Positions 1 to 8,418 of a stretch of 64,000 nt of DNA are shown here, in pieces; positions within the stretch are counted from its first letter, which is position 1; every line of letters begins with the position of its first letter. The translations under genes were made by a program, and so were the position numbers. Under the pieces are notes generated by a model, which worked only from the letters and a program-made list of their open reading frames with translations, was not told the origin of the DNA and did not search any database. Source of the DNA: Thiocapsa roseilacustris (GTDB taxonomy: Bacteria; Pseudomonadota; Gammaproteobacteria; Chromatiales; Chromatiaceae); contig NZ_JBBWVE010000021.1 in NCBI RefSeq assembly GCF_041903755.1, positions 48,411 through 112,410 of the forward strand, written 5' to 3'.

Positions 1-2
1 AG

Positions 3-1310
3 ATCAGCTGGATCGTCGAGAATCTCTTCGTCGGCAACCGTCTCGGACGCGGCTGTGCGAATCTCAACGAGCGCACCCATGTGGATCTGCGCAACATCAA
101 CTCCCCCATCATCATCTTCGCCTCGCACGGGGACAACATCACGCCGCCGCAGCAGGCGTTGGGGTGGATCGCGGATCACTACAAGGATGTCGAGGAGATC
201 CGGGCCCGCGGACAGCGCATCCTCTACACGCTCCACGAGAATGTCGGTCACCTGGGGATCTTCGTCTCCTCGTCGGTCGCCAAGAAGGAGCATGACCAGA
301 TCATCTCCACACTCAAGGCGATCGAGGCCCTGGCGCCCGGACTCTACGAGATGGTCATCGCCGAGGTCCAGGGCGAAGGCGTTGAGAAGACCTTCAAGGT
401 CGCCTTCGCCGAGCGCAGCATCGAGCAGATGATGGAGCAGACCGGCGGGGACGATTCCAATCGGCCTTTCGCTGCGGTCGCCCGTTTCTCCGAGATCGGC
501 ACCGAGATGTATGACCTGACCCTGCGTCCATTCGTCCAGGCGATGAGCAACGAGACCACCGCCAAACTGCTCGCCGATACCAGCCCGATGCGGATGCAAC
601 GCTGGCTCGAGAGCGATCGCAACCCCCTGATGCAGCCTCTCCCGGGATTCGCTGAGGAGGTCCGTCAGCAACGCCGTCCGGCCGCGGACGACAATCCCTT
701 CCGGATCATGGAGCGGGCCGGTGCCGGTCTGGTCACCCAGTGGTTGGACAACGCGCGCGACATGCAGAACGCCATGATCGAGTGGAATTTCCACCTGCTC
801 TGGGGTGCGCCGCCGGTGCAGGCCATGGGCGAGCAGCTCAGCCGCACCGTCAGCGAGGCGCCGCGCGAAGATCTGCGGACCCTGACCTCGGTCCAGGATG
901 CGCTTGATCGGATCGAGCTCGGCGACTTTGCCGACGGCGTCATTCGGATGCTCATCTTCCTGGCTCAGTCGCGCAAAGAGGTGCGGCGTTCTCGTTTGGA
1001 GCGCTCCAACCGCATGCTGATGGCGACCGAGCCCTTTGCGAGCATGAAGCCGAAGCACCGCACTCGCATGATCCACAAGGAGAGCCTGATCGTCGGCTAC
1101 GAGCCGGAAGCGGCGCTGGCCGCCTTGCCGAAGCTGATCGTCTCGATGGAGGATCGGCGCCGCGCCATGGCCCTCTGCGAAGAGATCGCAGGCGCTCGCG
1201 ACGAGATGAGTCCGGAGACGCTTGCGATGCTCGATCGCTTGGCGCGGGCGCTGGATCTCGAGCCGTCGCCCGCGTTGGTCGAAACCGAAACCCTGCGTAA
1301 GATCGCCTGA
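3..1310 (+). CDS. DUF3141 domain protein, 5'-truncated by the window edge
   Basis: The frame is open from the first bases of the window, so the N-terminus lies outside and only the last ~435 residues are seen. The visible part begins with an alpha/beta-hydrolase-like segment (SPIIIFASHGDNITPPQQAL) where a PHA-synthase-like fold carries its acid residue, and ENVGHLGIF where the catalytic His would sit. A long helical C-terminal region follows. This layout is that of DUF3141 proteins, a family distantly related to PHA synthases and of unproven function. The next gene starts 107 bp downstream on the same strand. The family call is from recognition of the conserved segments; the substrate is unknown. 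Confidence 0.75.
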   Translation: MSWIVENLFVGNRLGRGCANLNERTHVDLRNINSPIIIFASHGDNITPPQQALGWIADHYKDVEEIRARGQRILYTLHENVGHLGIFVSSSVAKKEHDQIISTLKAIEALAPGLYEMVIAEVQGEGVEKTFKVAFAERSIEQMMEQTGGDDSNRPFAAVARFSEIGTEMYDLTLRPFVQAMSNETTAKLLADTSPMRMQRWLESDRNPLMQPLPGFAEEVRQQRRPAADDNPFRIMERAGAGLVTQWLDNARDMQNAMIEWNFHLLWGAPPVQAMGEQLSRTVSEAPREDLRTLTSVQDALDRIELGDFADGVIRMLIFLAQSRKEVRRSRLERSNRMLMATEPFASMKPKHRTRMIHKESLIVGYEPEAALAALPKLIVSMEDRRRAMALCEEIAGARDEMSPETLAMLDRLARALDLEPSPALVETETLRKIA

Positions 1311-1417
1311 GGCCGCGGAGCAGGGCAGGTCGGTCGACGGCGGATTGACCTGCCCCCGCAATCGAAGCCGAGCCGCCATGCCGGCGAGGCGAAATCGCGA
1401 TCGAGCGAGGAGCGCGA

Positions 1418-2368
1418 ATGACGAACGAGCGTGACCTGCGGATCCCGCAGCCCCTGCGGGATTGGCTCTTTGCCCAACGCGAGGCCAAGCACAAGGCCCG
1501 CGAGCATGGCTATCGGCGCACGGCCACCAATACCCGCGAGGGATGGGATTTGGTCACCCGTCGGTTCGTGACCGAGTCCCCCGAGGTTGCTTGGGTGCGC
1601 GACGACCTGATCCCGGGGCCGGACTATCGGGTTCCGGTCCGCGTCTATCACCCGCAACCGGATCGGCCGCTCCCCGTAGCCCTCTTCGTCCACGGTGGCG
1701 GCCATATTGCCGGCGGCGTCTCACTCTACGATCCGATTGCGCGGCGCTTGGCGCTCGCGGCAAATCGGCTGGTGGTCTCGATCGAGTACCGACTGGCACC
1801 CGAGTGTCCCTATCCGGCCGCACTCAAGGACGCCATGGCCTGCGCCAAGCGGGTCTTTCGGTTGCTCGAGAATCTGGACATGCCCCATGAGCCGCGCCTC
1901 GCCTTGATGGGCGACAGCGGCGGGGGTGCGCTCTGCGCGACCGTGTCTCATCTGGCACAGTTCGACGCGGGCATGACGATCGAGCGTCAGGTGCTGCTGT
2001 ACCCGAGCTTGGATTACACCCTGTCGCAACCCTCGGTGACGGAGAACGGGGAGGGTTTCCTCCTCGAGCGCGAGCGGATCCTCTGGATGTTCGATGCCTA
2101 TCTCCAGAATGCCGAGGATCGGCGCGCCATCTCGCCGTTTTATATGGATCTGACCCCGGATTATCCCGCGACCCTGGTGATCACCGGCGAATTCGATCCA
2201 CTGCGCGACGAGGGCATTGCCTATGCCGACCGCTTGGAGCTTCAAGGGATCCGCGCGGAGAAACGGGTCATGCCGGGGATGATCCATGGGTTTCTGAACC
2301 TCGAGGCCATGGTCCCGGAGGCCTGTGCCGAGGTTTACGACACGATCGGTGCCTTTTTGGCTGCATGA
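1418..2368 (+). CDS. Alpha/beta hydrolase, acetyl-esterase (HSL) family
   Basis: A 316-aa cytoplasmic esterase of the hormone-sensitive-lipase family. The oxyanion-hole motif HGGG (FVHGGGHIAGG, near residue 92), the nucleophile elbow GDSGGG (near residue 167), an Asp in FDPLRDEG and a His in GMIHGF form the expected order of the catalytic machinery. It should hydrolyse short-chain carboxyl esters. The ATG at 1418 follows a GAGGAG ribosome-binding site at 1406-1411. There is no signal peptide. The neighbours (DUF3141 upstream, CoA-transferase 73 bp downstream) suggest a carbon-storage or acyl-metabolism context, but the real substrate cannot be read from sequence. Confidence 0.85.
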   Translation: MTNERDLRIPQPLRDWLFAQREAKHKAREHGYRRTATNTREGWDLVTRRFVTESPEVAWVRDDLIPGPDYRVPVRVYHPQPDRPLPVALFVHGGGHIAGGVSLYDPIARRLALAANRLVVSIEYRLAPECPYPAALKDAMACAKRVFRLLENLDMPHEPRLALMGDSGGGALCATVSHLAQFDAGMTIERQVLLYPSLDYTLSQPSVTENGEGFLLERERILWMFDAYLQNAEDRRAISPFYMDLTPDYPATLVITGEFDPLRDEGIAYADRLELQGIRAEKRVMPGMIHGFLNLEAMVPEACAEVYDTIGAFLAA

Positions 2369-2441
2369 TTGCACGCGCGAGCACGCGATACGATCGGCAG
2401 GCGCACCGCATCCGACTTCAAACAGCAGTCGAGACACATCC

Positions 2442-4481
2442 ATGAGCACGACATCCCGGCCCGCGCATTTCGAATCCGACGCCGCCGCAGACGCGGCGCC
2501 CAAGGCGCACCCGATGGCCCAGCGCCCGTCCGGAGGCCAAGCCGCGCGCGGCAAGCTGGTCACCGCAGCGGATGCCGTTCGGCTGATCCGCAATGGCGAC
2601 ACGGTTGCGACCGGCGGATTCGTCGGCATCGGTTTCGCCGAGGCGGTCGCGCGCGCCTTGGAGCAACGCTTCCTCGAGACAGGCGCGCCGCGCGATTTGA
2701 CCCTGGTCTATGCCGCGGGACAGGGTGACGGCAAGGAGCGCGGGCTCAATCACTTGGGGCACGCGGGCTTGGTCCGTCGGGTCATCGGCGGCCACTGGGG
2801 ACTGGTGCCGAAGCTCCAAGAGCTGGTCAACTCCGGGGCGATCGAGGGCTACAACCTGCCCCAGGGTGTCCTTGCCCATCTCTTTCGCGATATCGGGGCC
2901 GGCAAGCCGGGCACCATCACCCGGGTCGGTCTGGAGACCTTCGTGGATCCGCGCAACGGCGGCGGTCGACTCAACGATCGGACCACCGATGAGCTGGTCC
3001 GCATTCTGGAGATCGACGGCGAGGAGTATCTCTTCTACAAGGCATTCCCGATCGACGTCGCCATCGTCCGCGGGACGACCGCCGACCCGGACGGCAACGT
3101 CACCATCGAGAAGGAGGCGCTGATTCTGGAGTCGCTCGCCTTGGCGACGGCGGCGCACAACTCGGGCGGGATGGTGATCGTTCAGGTCGAGCGGATCGCC
3201 GACCGGCACACCCTCAATCCACGCCAGGTGCGCATCCCGGGCATCCTGGTGGATTGCGTCGTGGTGGCACCGCCCGAGCATCATTGGCAGACCTTTGCCG
3301 AACCCTACAGTCCGGCCTTCAGCGCCGAGATCCGGGTGCCCATGCAGTCGATTGCTGCCCTGCCGCTGAATGCACGCAAGGCGATCGCACGGCGTGCGGC
3401 CTTCGAGCTGCGACCGAACGCCGTCGTCAATCTCGGCATCGGCATGCCCGAGGGCATCGCCAACGTGGCCAACGAGGAAGGCATCCTCGACTATGTCACC
3501 CTCACGGCCGAGCCGGGGCTGATCGGCGGACTGCCGGCCGGCGGGTTGAACTTCGGCGCCGGGACCAATATCGCCGCTCTGGTCGACCAACCGGCCCAGT
3601 TCGACTTCTACAACGGCGGCGGCCTGGATCTCGCGTTCCTCGGTCTGGCCCAAGCCGATGCCGAGGGCAACGTCAATGTCAGCCGCTTCGGTCCCAAGCT
3701 GGCCGGCGCCGGTGGCTTCATCGACATCAGTCAGAACGCGAAGAAGCTGGTCTTTGTCGGGACCTTTACGACCGCCAAGGGCGCGATCCGGATCGGCGAC
3801 GGGAGGGTCTCCGTGGCGGAGGGTGATGGCGGGCGCAAGTTCATCGAGCAGGTGGAGCAGGTGACCTTCAGCGGCGAGCGTGCCCGCCGGGTCGGTCAGC
3901 CCGTCCTTTACATCACCGAGCGTTGTGTCTTCGCCATGCGTCCCGAGGGCCTGACCCTGGTCGAGATCGCACCGGGCGTTGATTTGGATCGCGACATTCT
4001 CGCCCACATGGATTTCCGTCCGCGGATCGCCGAGCCCCTCGAGACCATGGATCCGCGGATTTTCACCGACCAGCCCATGGGGCTCGAAAAGGATCTGCTG
4101 GAGATCCCGCTCGTCGATCGTTTGGTCTACGAACCGGAGAAGAATCTGCTCTTCATCAACCTCGAGGCCTTCGCGGTCAACGACCCGGCCGATATCGCAC
4201 GAATCCGCGCGGCGGTGGAGTCCGTCGTCGAGCCCCTGGGTCACAAGGTCGATGCGGTCGTGAACTACGACAACTTCTCGATCCGCCCCGACTTGGTCGG
4301 TCCCTATGCGGCGATGGTGGAGGATCTGGTGGCGCGCTTCTATCGGGACATCACGCGCTACACCACGAGCGCCTTCCTCCGCATGAAGCTCGGCGAGTCG
4401 CTCGCGGCACGGGGTCTGGCCCCGCATGTCTACGAAAGCCGCGAAGAGGCCAAGCGCGGAATCGAAGGGATGAAGGATTAA
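2442..4481 (+). CDS. Acyl-CoA:acetate/3-ketoacid CoA transferase, fused two-subunit type
   Basis: A 679-aa protein with both CoA-transferase family I halves in one chain: an alpha-like half (GGFVGIGFAEAVARALEQRF near residue 60) and a beta-like half with NLGIGMPEGIANVANEEGI. The segment LTAEPGLIGGLPAGG should hold the catalytic Glu that forms the glutamyl-CoA thioester. The enzyme moves CoA between short-chain acyl groups. An extra C-terminal region of roughly 150 residues (from about RPRIAEPLETMDP) goes beyond the ~520 residues usual for propionate-CoA-transferase-like enzymes. I chose the ATG at 2442 because the longer in-frame start at 2325 overlaps the end of the esterase and encodes low-complexity residues. 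The next gene starts 4 bp after the stop. Confidence 0.85.
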   Translation: MSTTSRPAHFESDAAADAAPKAHPMAQRPSGGQAARGKLVTAADAVRLIRNGDTVATGGFVGIGFAEAVARALEQRFLETGAPRDLTLVYAAGQGDGKERGLNHLGHAGLVRRVIGGHWGLVPKLQELVNSGAIEGYNLPQGVLAHLFRDIGAGKPGTITRVGLETFVDPRNGGGRLNDRTTDELVRILEIDGEEYLFYKAFPIDVAIVRGTTADPDGNVTIEKEALILESLALATAAHNSGGMVIVQVERIADRHTLNPRQVRIPGILVDCVVVAPPEHHWQTFAEPYSPAFSAEIRVPMQSIAALPLNARKAIARRAAFELRPNAVVNLGIGMPEGIANVANEEGILDYVTLTAEPGLIGGLPAGGLNFGAGTNIAALVDQPAQFDFYNGGGLDLAFLGLAQADAEGNVNVSRFGPKLAGAGGFIDISQNAKKLVFVGTFTTAKGAIRIGDGRVSVAEGDGGRKFIEQVEQVTFSGERARRVGQPVLYITERCVFAMRPEGLTLVEIAPGVDLDRDILAHMDFRPRIAEPLETMDPRIFTDQPMGLEKDLLEIPLVDRLVYEPEKNLLFINLEAFAVNDPADIARIRAAVESVVEPLGHKVDAVVNYDNFSIRPDLVGPYAAMVEDLVARFYRDITRYTTSAFLRMKLGESLAARGLAPHVYESREEAKRGIEGMKD

Positions 4482-4485
4482 ACCG

Positions 4486-5127
4486 ATGGCGGCCGCTCAT
4501 CCCTTCTTGCGCAAGGCGTTTCCCTACTTCAAGTGGACGGTCTTCAGCCTGCTCGGCGTCAACGTCTTCCTCTTCTTCACCGAGCAAACGCTGGTCGAGG
4601 GCTTGGACAGCCTGGCCTGGCTGACCTTGCTGCTGCTCTTCGAGTGGGAGACCAGTCAGCTCGACAAGCCCTATGTCTCGCGATGGGAGAAATGGGGGAT
4701 TCATGCCGGGCGCATCCTGGCCTACGGTCTGATTCTGCACAGCGCGGTGGGATACGGCGCGGCGGACTACATCGCCGAGCATGGCCCGGTCGACCTCTGG
4801 AACGCCTTGGCCTGGATCGCGATCGTCCTCCTGCTCGAGTACGATGTCTACTCGCCGGGGGAGTATGCCCGCTGGGAATGGTACCTTCGCAACGGGGCAA
4901 AGCTGGTGCTCTACGCGGCCCTCTTTGTCTTCGCCCTGCTCTGGGGGCTCGAGGGGGAATGGCTGGATACCTACGACGCCTTGCTCTGGATCCTCTGCTT
5001 CTTCGCGATCGAGATCAACGTGCTGGAGTTCGAGGAGGAGATCCCTTATCGGGATGCCGCCGATGCAGGGACCAGGGCAACTCGGGCCTCGTCCGACGCG
5101 GGGGGGCCGGCGTCCGAAGAGACCTGA
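4486..5127 (+). CDS. Predicted multi-pass membrane protein, unknown function
   Basis: A 213-aa protein with about five hydrophobic segments (for example WTVFSLLGVNVFLFF, LAWLTLLLLFEW, ILAYGLILHSAVGYGA, LAWIAIVLLLEYDVY, LVLYAALFVFALLWGL) and an acidic tail ending in a low-complexity stretch. WE/YE-rich motifs recur after the helices (FEWETSQ, LEYDVYS, FEEEIPY), hinting at an internal repeat. It starts 4 bp after the CoA-transferase stop, so the two are probably co-transcribed. I do not recognise the family. The hydrophobicity pattern and frame length make it a confident gene. Confidence 0.8.
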   Translation: MAAAHPFLRKAFPYFKWTVFSLLGVNVFLFFTEQTLVEGLDSLAWLTLLLLFEWETSQLDKPYVSRWEKWGIHAGRILAYGLILHSAVGYGAADYIAEHGPVDLWNALAWIAIVLLLEYDVYSPGEYARWEWYLRNGAKLVLYAALFVFALLWGLEGEWLDTYDALLWILCFFAIEINVLEFEEEIPYRDAADAGTRATRASSDAGGPASEET

Positions 5128-5303
5128 GCGTGGCTAGTGGGTCTTGACCCGACCGGTTCGGACAGGTCGCCGTCATCTTTTCAACACATTCCAAGGCTAT
5201 TGTATGGCGCTGTGCGTGATCCGGCCGAGCATCGGGTCGTGCACACGGCCGAGGAATGGATTGGCCCTTCCTCGTGCAGTCGAGGCGACCGCCTGAGGTC
5301 CTT

Positions 5304-5564
5304 ATGGTAGATCCGGATCGAAGAACACCCGTCGAGAAGGTCGAAGCACTCTACGAGGAGCTTGTCGATTGGTACGGGGAAGGCTCCGACCGCGAAATCC
5401 GCGCCGCCTCCAAGCTGCTCATGATTGCCCTGCTCAAGCTCAAGGCGCATGGCGGATTCGGGTGGCAAGGACTAGTCGAAGATTACGTTCTGATGCTCAA
5501 AAACGATCCCGCGCGCTACGCGCGGATCCTGGAGGCCAACCGCGGTGAGGATAAAAAGGCCTGA
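5304..5564 (+). CDS. Small conserved-looking protein, unknown function
   Basis: An 86-aa soluble protein, MVDPDRRTPVEKVEALYEEL onward. It is mainly helical with a basic tail (EANRGEDKKA). The ATG at 5304 has a GAGG ribosome-binding site at 5295-5298. A longer in-frame start at 5256 lacks one. It sits 75 bp upstream of an orphan pstS on the same strand. No domain is recognised. Confidence 0.6.
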   Translation: MVDPDRRTPVEKVEALYEELVDWYGEGSDREIRAASKLLMIALLKLKAHGGFGWQGLVEDYVLMLKNDPARYARILEANRGEDKKA

Positions 5565-5639
5565 GGATCCGCCCACGCCGTCTTCATCACCGGTTCCCGA
5601 ACGACCACCGACCAGACCGAGTCCCGAGAGGAATTCAAG

Positions 5640-6689
5640 ATGCCCCTGTCTCCCGTTCTGCGTGTCCTGACGTTTGCCCTCGCGGCGCTGGTCTCCGCAT
5701 CCATGTGGCCCTCGGCGATGGCTTCCGACCTGATCAAGGTCCACGGCGCCGGGGCGAGTTTTCCGGCGCCGCTCTACCAGCGGTGGTTCCGCGACTACTT
5801 CCTGGCCCATCCGAACATCCAGGTCGATTATCAGCCGATCGGCTCCGGACCCGGCGTCAACAGCTTCATCGAAGGTCGGCTTGATTTCGCGGGGTCCGAT
5901 CAGCCCTTGACCGGCGAGCTTGCCGAGAGGGTCGGCGCCGACCTCCTGCAGATCCCGCTGACGGCGGGCGCTGTGGTGTTGACCTACAACCTTCCGGGAA
6001 TCGACGGGTTGAAGCTCTCGCGCGAGGCGCTCGCCGGCATCTTTCTCGGCGCGATCGCGCGTTGGAACGATCCGCTGATCCTTGCGGCCAACCCGGGTGT
6101 CGAGATACCGGATCTGCCGATCGTGGTGGTCACGCGAGTGGATGCGAGCGGGACCACCTTGGTCATGACCCGGCACCTGAGTGCGATCAGCGCGGCGTTC
6201 GCGAAACAGGTGGGCGAGAGCCAGTCGCCGGCATGGCCCTCGTTGCTGCTCGAGCGAGGGGGTCTTATCCGCGGTCACGGCAACGGCGGTGTGGCGGCCT
6301 TTGTTCAGGCGACGGTCGGTGCCATCGGCTATGTTCAGTATGCCTACGCCCATCTGCCCGGCATGCAGATGGCGTCGGTCGAGAATCGCGAGGGCGTCTT
6401 TGTCGCGCCGGGAAGCGATTCCTTTCGCGCGGCGGTCGAGGTCTTCCGCGCGAAGCTTGACCCGTCCCAGCTCACCGATCCGGAAGGTGCCGGGGCCTAT
6501 CCGATCTTGTCCCTGTCCTGGCTGGTGACGCGCCGCGGGGGCGACGGCGACGTCAAGTGGCAGGCGATGAAGGATGTGCTTGGGTACGCGCTGACCGACG
6601 GACAGGCCGATGCCGCGAAGCTGGGTTACATTCCGCTGAGTCAGCAGGCGGTCACGCTGATCCTGCAGCATCTGGGGCCTGCCGAGTAA
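5640..6689 (+). CDS. pstS: Periplasmic phosphate-binding protein (PstS family), orphan copy
   Basis: A 349-aa PstS-like substrate-binding protein. A signal peptide (LTFALAALVSASMWPSAMA) precedes the hallmark start of the mature domain, IKVHGAGASFPAPLYQRWF. Phosphate-pocket elements typical of PstS follow: GSGPGVNSFIEGRLDFAGSD, VVLTYNLPGI, WNDPLI, DASGTT and GHGNGGVAAFVQ. It should bind inorganic phosphate in the periplasm. A GAGAGGAATTC ribosome-binding region precedes the ATG. No permease or ATPase gene is adjacent, so it either feeds the Pst complex encoded at 32181-34894 or acts in phosphate sensing. A lipoprotein gene follows 24 bp downstream. Confidence 0.88.
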   Translation: MPLSPVLRVLTFALAALVSASMWPSAMASDLIKVHGAGASFPAPLYQRWFRDYFLAHPNIQVDYQPIGSGPGVNSFIEGRLDFAGSDQPLTGELAERVGADLLQIPLTAGAVVLTYNLPGIDGLKLSREALAGIFLGAIARWNDPLILAANPGVEIPDLPIVVVTRVDASGTTLVMTRHLSAISAAFAKQVGESQSPAWPSLLLERGGLIRGHGNGGVAAFVQATVGAIGYVQYAYAHLPGMQMASVENREGVFVAPGSDSFRAAVEVFRAKLDPSQLTDPEGAGAYPILSLSWLVTRRGGDGDVKWQAMKDVLGYALTDGQADAAKLGYIPLSQQAVTLILQHLGPAE

Positions 6690-6713
6690 AGTGAATCGAG
6701 GAATCCAAGTGCC

Positions 6714-7094
6714 ATGAAGACCACGGCTTTCTACAGGACTGTACTGGGCGTGACGGCAACCCTTCTGGCCGTCGGTTGCACCCAAGAGACCCAGAACAAG
6801 TTCGGTCGAACGTTCCAGAACTGGACCGGGGCGAACGGCATCCTCGAGGTTTACGCCGGGGATAAGCTGGTGCGCCGATTCATCAAGATCGACAAGCTCA
6901 CCACGGCCACCGCCACCGACGGTCGAGATTCACGACCCTATCGTTTCGGTTACGGCGTCCTCGATCTAAACCAGAACGGGATCCAGGACGGCGGCGAGAG
7001 GTCGGTCTATTTCGAGATCAGCGATTACTCGACGAACTATGTCTTCTACGGCGATCCGGGGGTTAGGACCACCGAGGATACGGCGAACCCCTAA
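6714..7094 (+). CDS. Predicted lipoprotein, unknown function
   Basis: A 126-aa protein with a lipoprotein signal: basic N-terminus, hydrophobic segment and lipobox LAVGC with Cys near residue 21. The mature part is polar and beta-rich, with GVLDLNQNGIQDGGERSVYF, a DxNxNGxxD-like stretch resembling a calcium-binding loop. It lies 24 bp after the orphan pstS and has a GAGGAA ribosome-binding site near 6696, so the two are likely co-expressed. The family is not recognised. Confidence 0.7.
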   Translation: MKTTAFYRTVLGVTATLLAVGCTQETQNKFGRTFQNWTGANGILEVYAGDKLVRRFIKIDKLTTATATDGRDSRPYRFGYGVLDLNQNGIQDGGERSVYFEISDYSTNYVFYGDPGVRTTEDTANP

Positions 7095-7231
7095 CCTCGC
7101 TTGCGCGCCGCTACGCATGCCTGCCCGCGGCCGCCGGCGAAGCGCCGGGGTCGCCGGTAGCTCTTCGCGGATGTCATGGCGGCGTGGCATCTGCCCCGTC
7201 GGCTTTGCTGCTCTGGGATGTCGCCGAAGCC

Positions 7232-7996
7232 TCAACGCTCCGGTCGCAGCACCTCGACCACTTCTTCCATCAGCCGCTCGAACGATGGTGCCAAGTGGTC
7301 GATCACCCCTTTGTCCTTCCTCTTGAGACTGTTGCCGATGTAGACGGTCCCGCCGCAGCCGACCTCGCGTTTTGCCGCTCGGATGTTCTTACGGCTGTTG
7401 TCGACGACGATACAGGCGTGTGGCTCGACACCCAGCTCCTTGAGAACGAAACGATAGCCTTCCGGATCCGGCTTCGGATGCAGTTTGTCCTTCTTGTCGA
7501 GCGTCGAGATCGCATCGAAGATGTGCTCAAGCGGAAACATCTGGGTGAGTCCCTTGACATCGAGAACCCGGAAGACGTTCTCCCGGACCCCGTTGGTCAA
7601 GATGGCGACCTGGATGTCGTGATCCCTCAGCAGATCCAGTCCCTCGTGGATTCGGTCTCCTGCTCGGCTGATCCCGCGATAGTCGAGGTTTCCGGTGCAG
7701 GCGTCGATAAGCCTCGCGAGCGTCGGCTCGATCGGGTCCTCGGCGGGCTTGAGCAGCTTCGCCGTATGGTACAAGAGCGGTCCGAGCTGCAGACTTCCGC
7801 CCGCATCGTAGATGGCTCGGCCCGCGAGTCGCATCATCTTGAGTGCACGTTCCCCGAAGTGCGTGCTGATCGCGGCAAAGACCGATAGGGTCTGCGCCTT
7901 GAGCGCCACGTCCTCCGCTTCGGTCGTAATCACACCGTCGAAATCCAACAACAAGAGCCGCGCATCGCGGATGAGTCGGGCAGGCACTCCCGTCAT
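7232..7996 (-). CDS. HAD-superfamily hydrolase
   Basis: A 254-aa cytoplasmic HAD phosphatase-like protein. Motif I is LLLLDFDGVITTEA near the N-terminus (nucleophile Asp). Motif II is VAILTNGVREN. Motif III/IV lies around KLHPKPDPEGYRFVL and ACIVVDNSRKNIRAAK, with an acidic pair for Mg2+. The architecture matches phosphoglycolate-phosphatase-like subfamily I enzymes with a helical cap. A GAGGTT ribosome-binding site precedes the ATG at 7996. The substrate is unknown. It is transcribed away from the glycerophosphodiesterase gene at 8419. Confidence 0.82.
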   Translation of the reverse strand: MTGVPARLIRDARLLLLDFDGVITTEAEDVALKAQTLSVFAAISTHFGERALKMMRLAGRAIYDAGGSLQLGPLLYHTAKLLKPAEDPIEPTLARLIDACTGNLDYRGISRAGDRIHEGLDLLRDHDIQVAILTNGVRENVFRVLDVKGLTQMFPLEHIFDAISTLDKKDKLHPKPDPEGYRFVLKELGVEPHACIVVDNSRKNIRAAKREVGCGGTVYIGNSLKRKDKGVIDHLAPSFERLMEEVVEVLRPER

Positions 7997-8035
7997 GGAT
8001 AACCTCAGGATCCGAGAAGTTCATTGGCCGGCCCG

Positions 8036-8281
8036 GGCTTCTCATGACGCCAAACGAAAGGCCGACCGATGCCCCGCGATTCGATGGCCCCGGCGCGCGT
8101 CGGTTTTTCGGAGAGCTTAATCTGTTCCGCGAGCCATGCGACAACAGTTCATTTGCAGCTCCTATACTACTCCAAGATGTGGTTCCCGGGTGCTGCGCTA
8201 GGCACTGGATGATCGGCAGCTCCCGAGGTGGGAGAATGACGCGTCTGGACTGCAACGGTCCGACTGCTACGCCTTCCAAAG
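8036..8281 (-). repeat. Dispersed repeat resembling a phaC 3' end plus downstream sequence (copy A)
   Basis: On the minus strand, about 8164-8281 aligns with the last ~85 bp of the PHA synthase gene at 18852, including the final TTGGAGTAG (stop codon). About 8036-8075 aligns with the sequence just downstream of phaC (shared CCAAACGAAAGGCCGAYCGA on the plus strand). Copy A has ~85 bp between these blocks that copy B lacks. The phaC reading frame is not kept here. It is either a phaC tail remnant or a mobile repeat that overlaps the true phaC end. Identity by eye is roughly 70-75%. Confidence 0.6.
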
Positions 8282-8418
8282 GGGTTGCTCAGCCCAAAGC
8301 TTGGTTTAATTCACACTCCGGCAACCGAACCGCCACTCCAGCTTCACGGCTGAGCCCTAGAGTTTCGCGCTGACGCCGAGGCGTCTCGTATCCAACCCAA
8401 CTCGATAGGGCTCGATCC

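Noticed and set aside
2418..4427. 669-codon minus-strand frame opposite the CoA-transferase
   Set aside because: High GC keeps the antisense frame open. The plus strand has clear family motifs, the minus does not.
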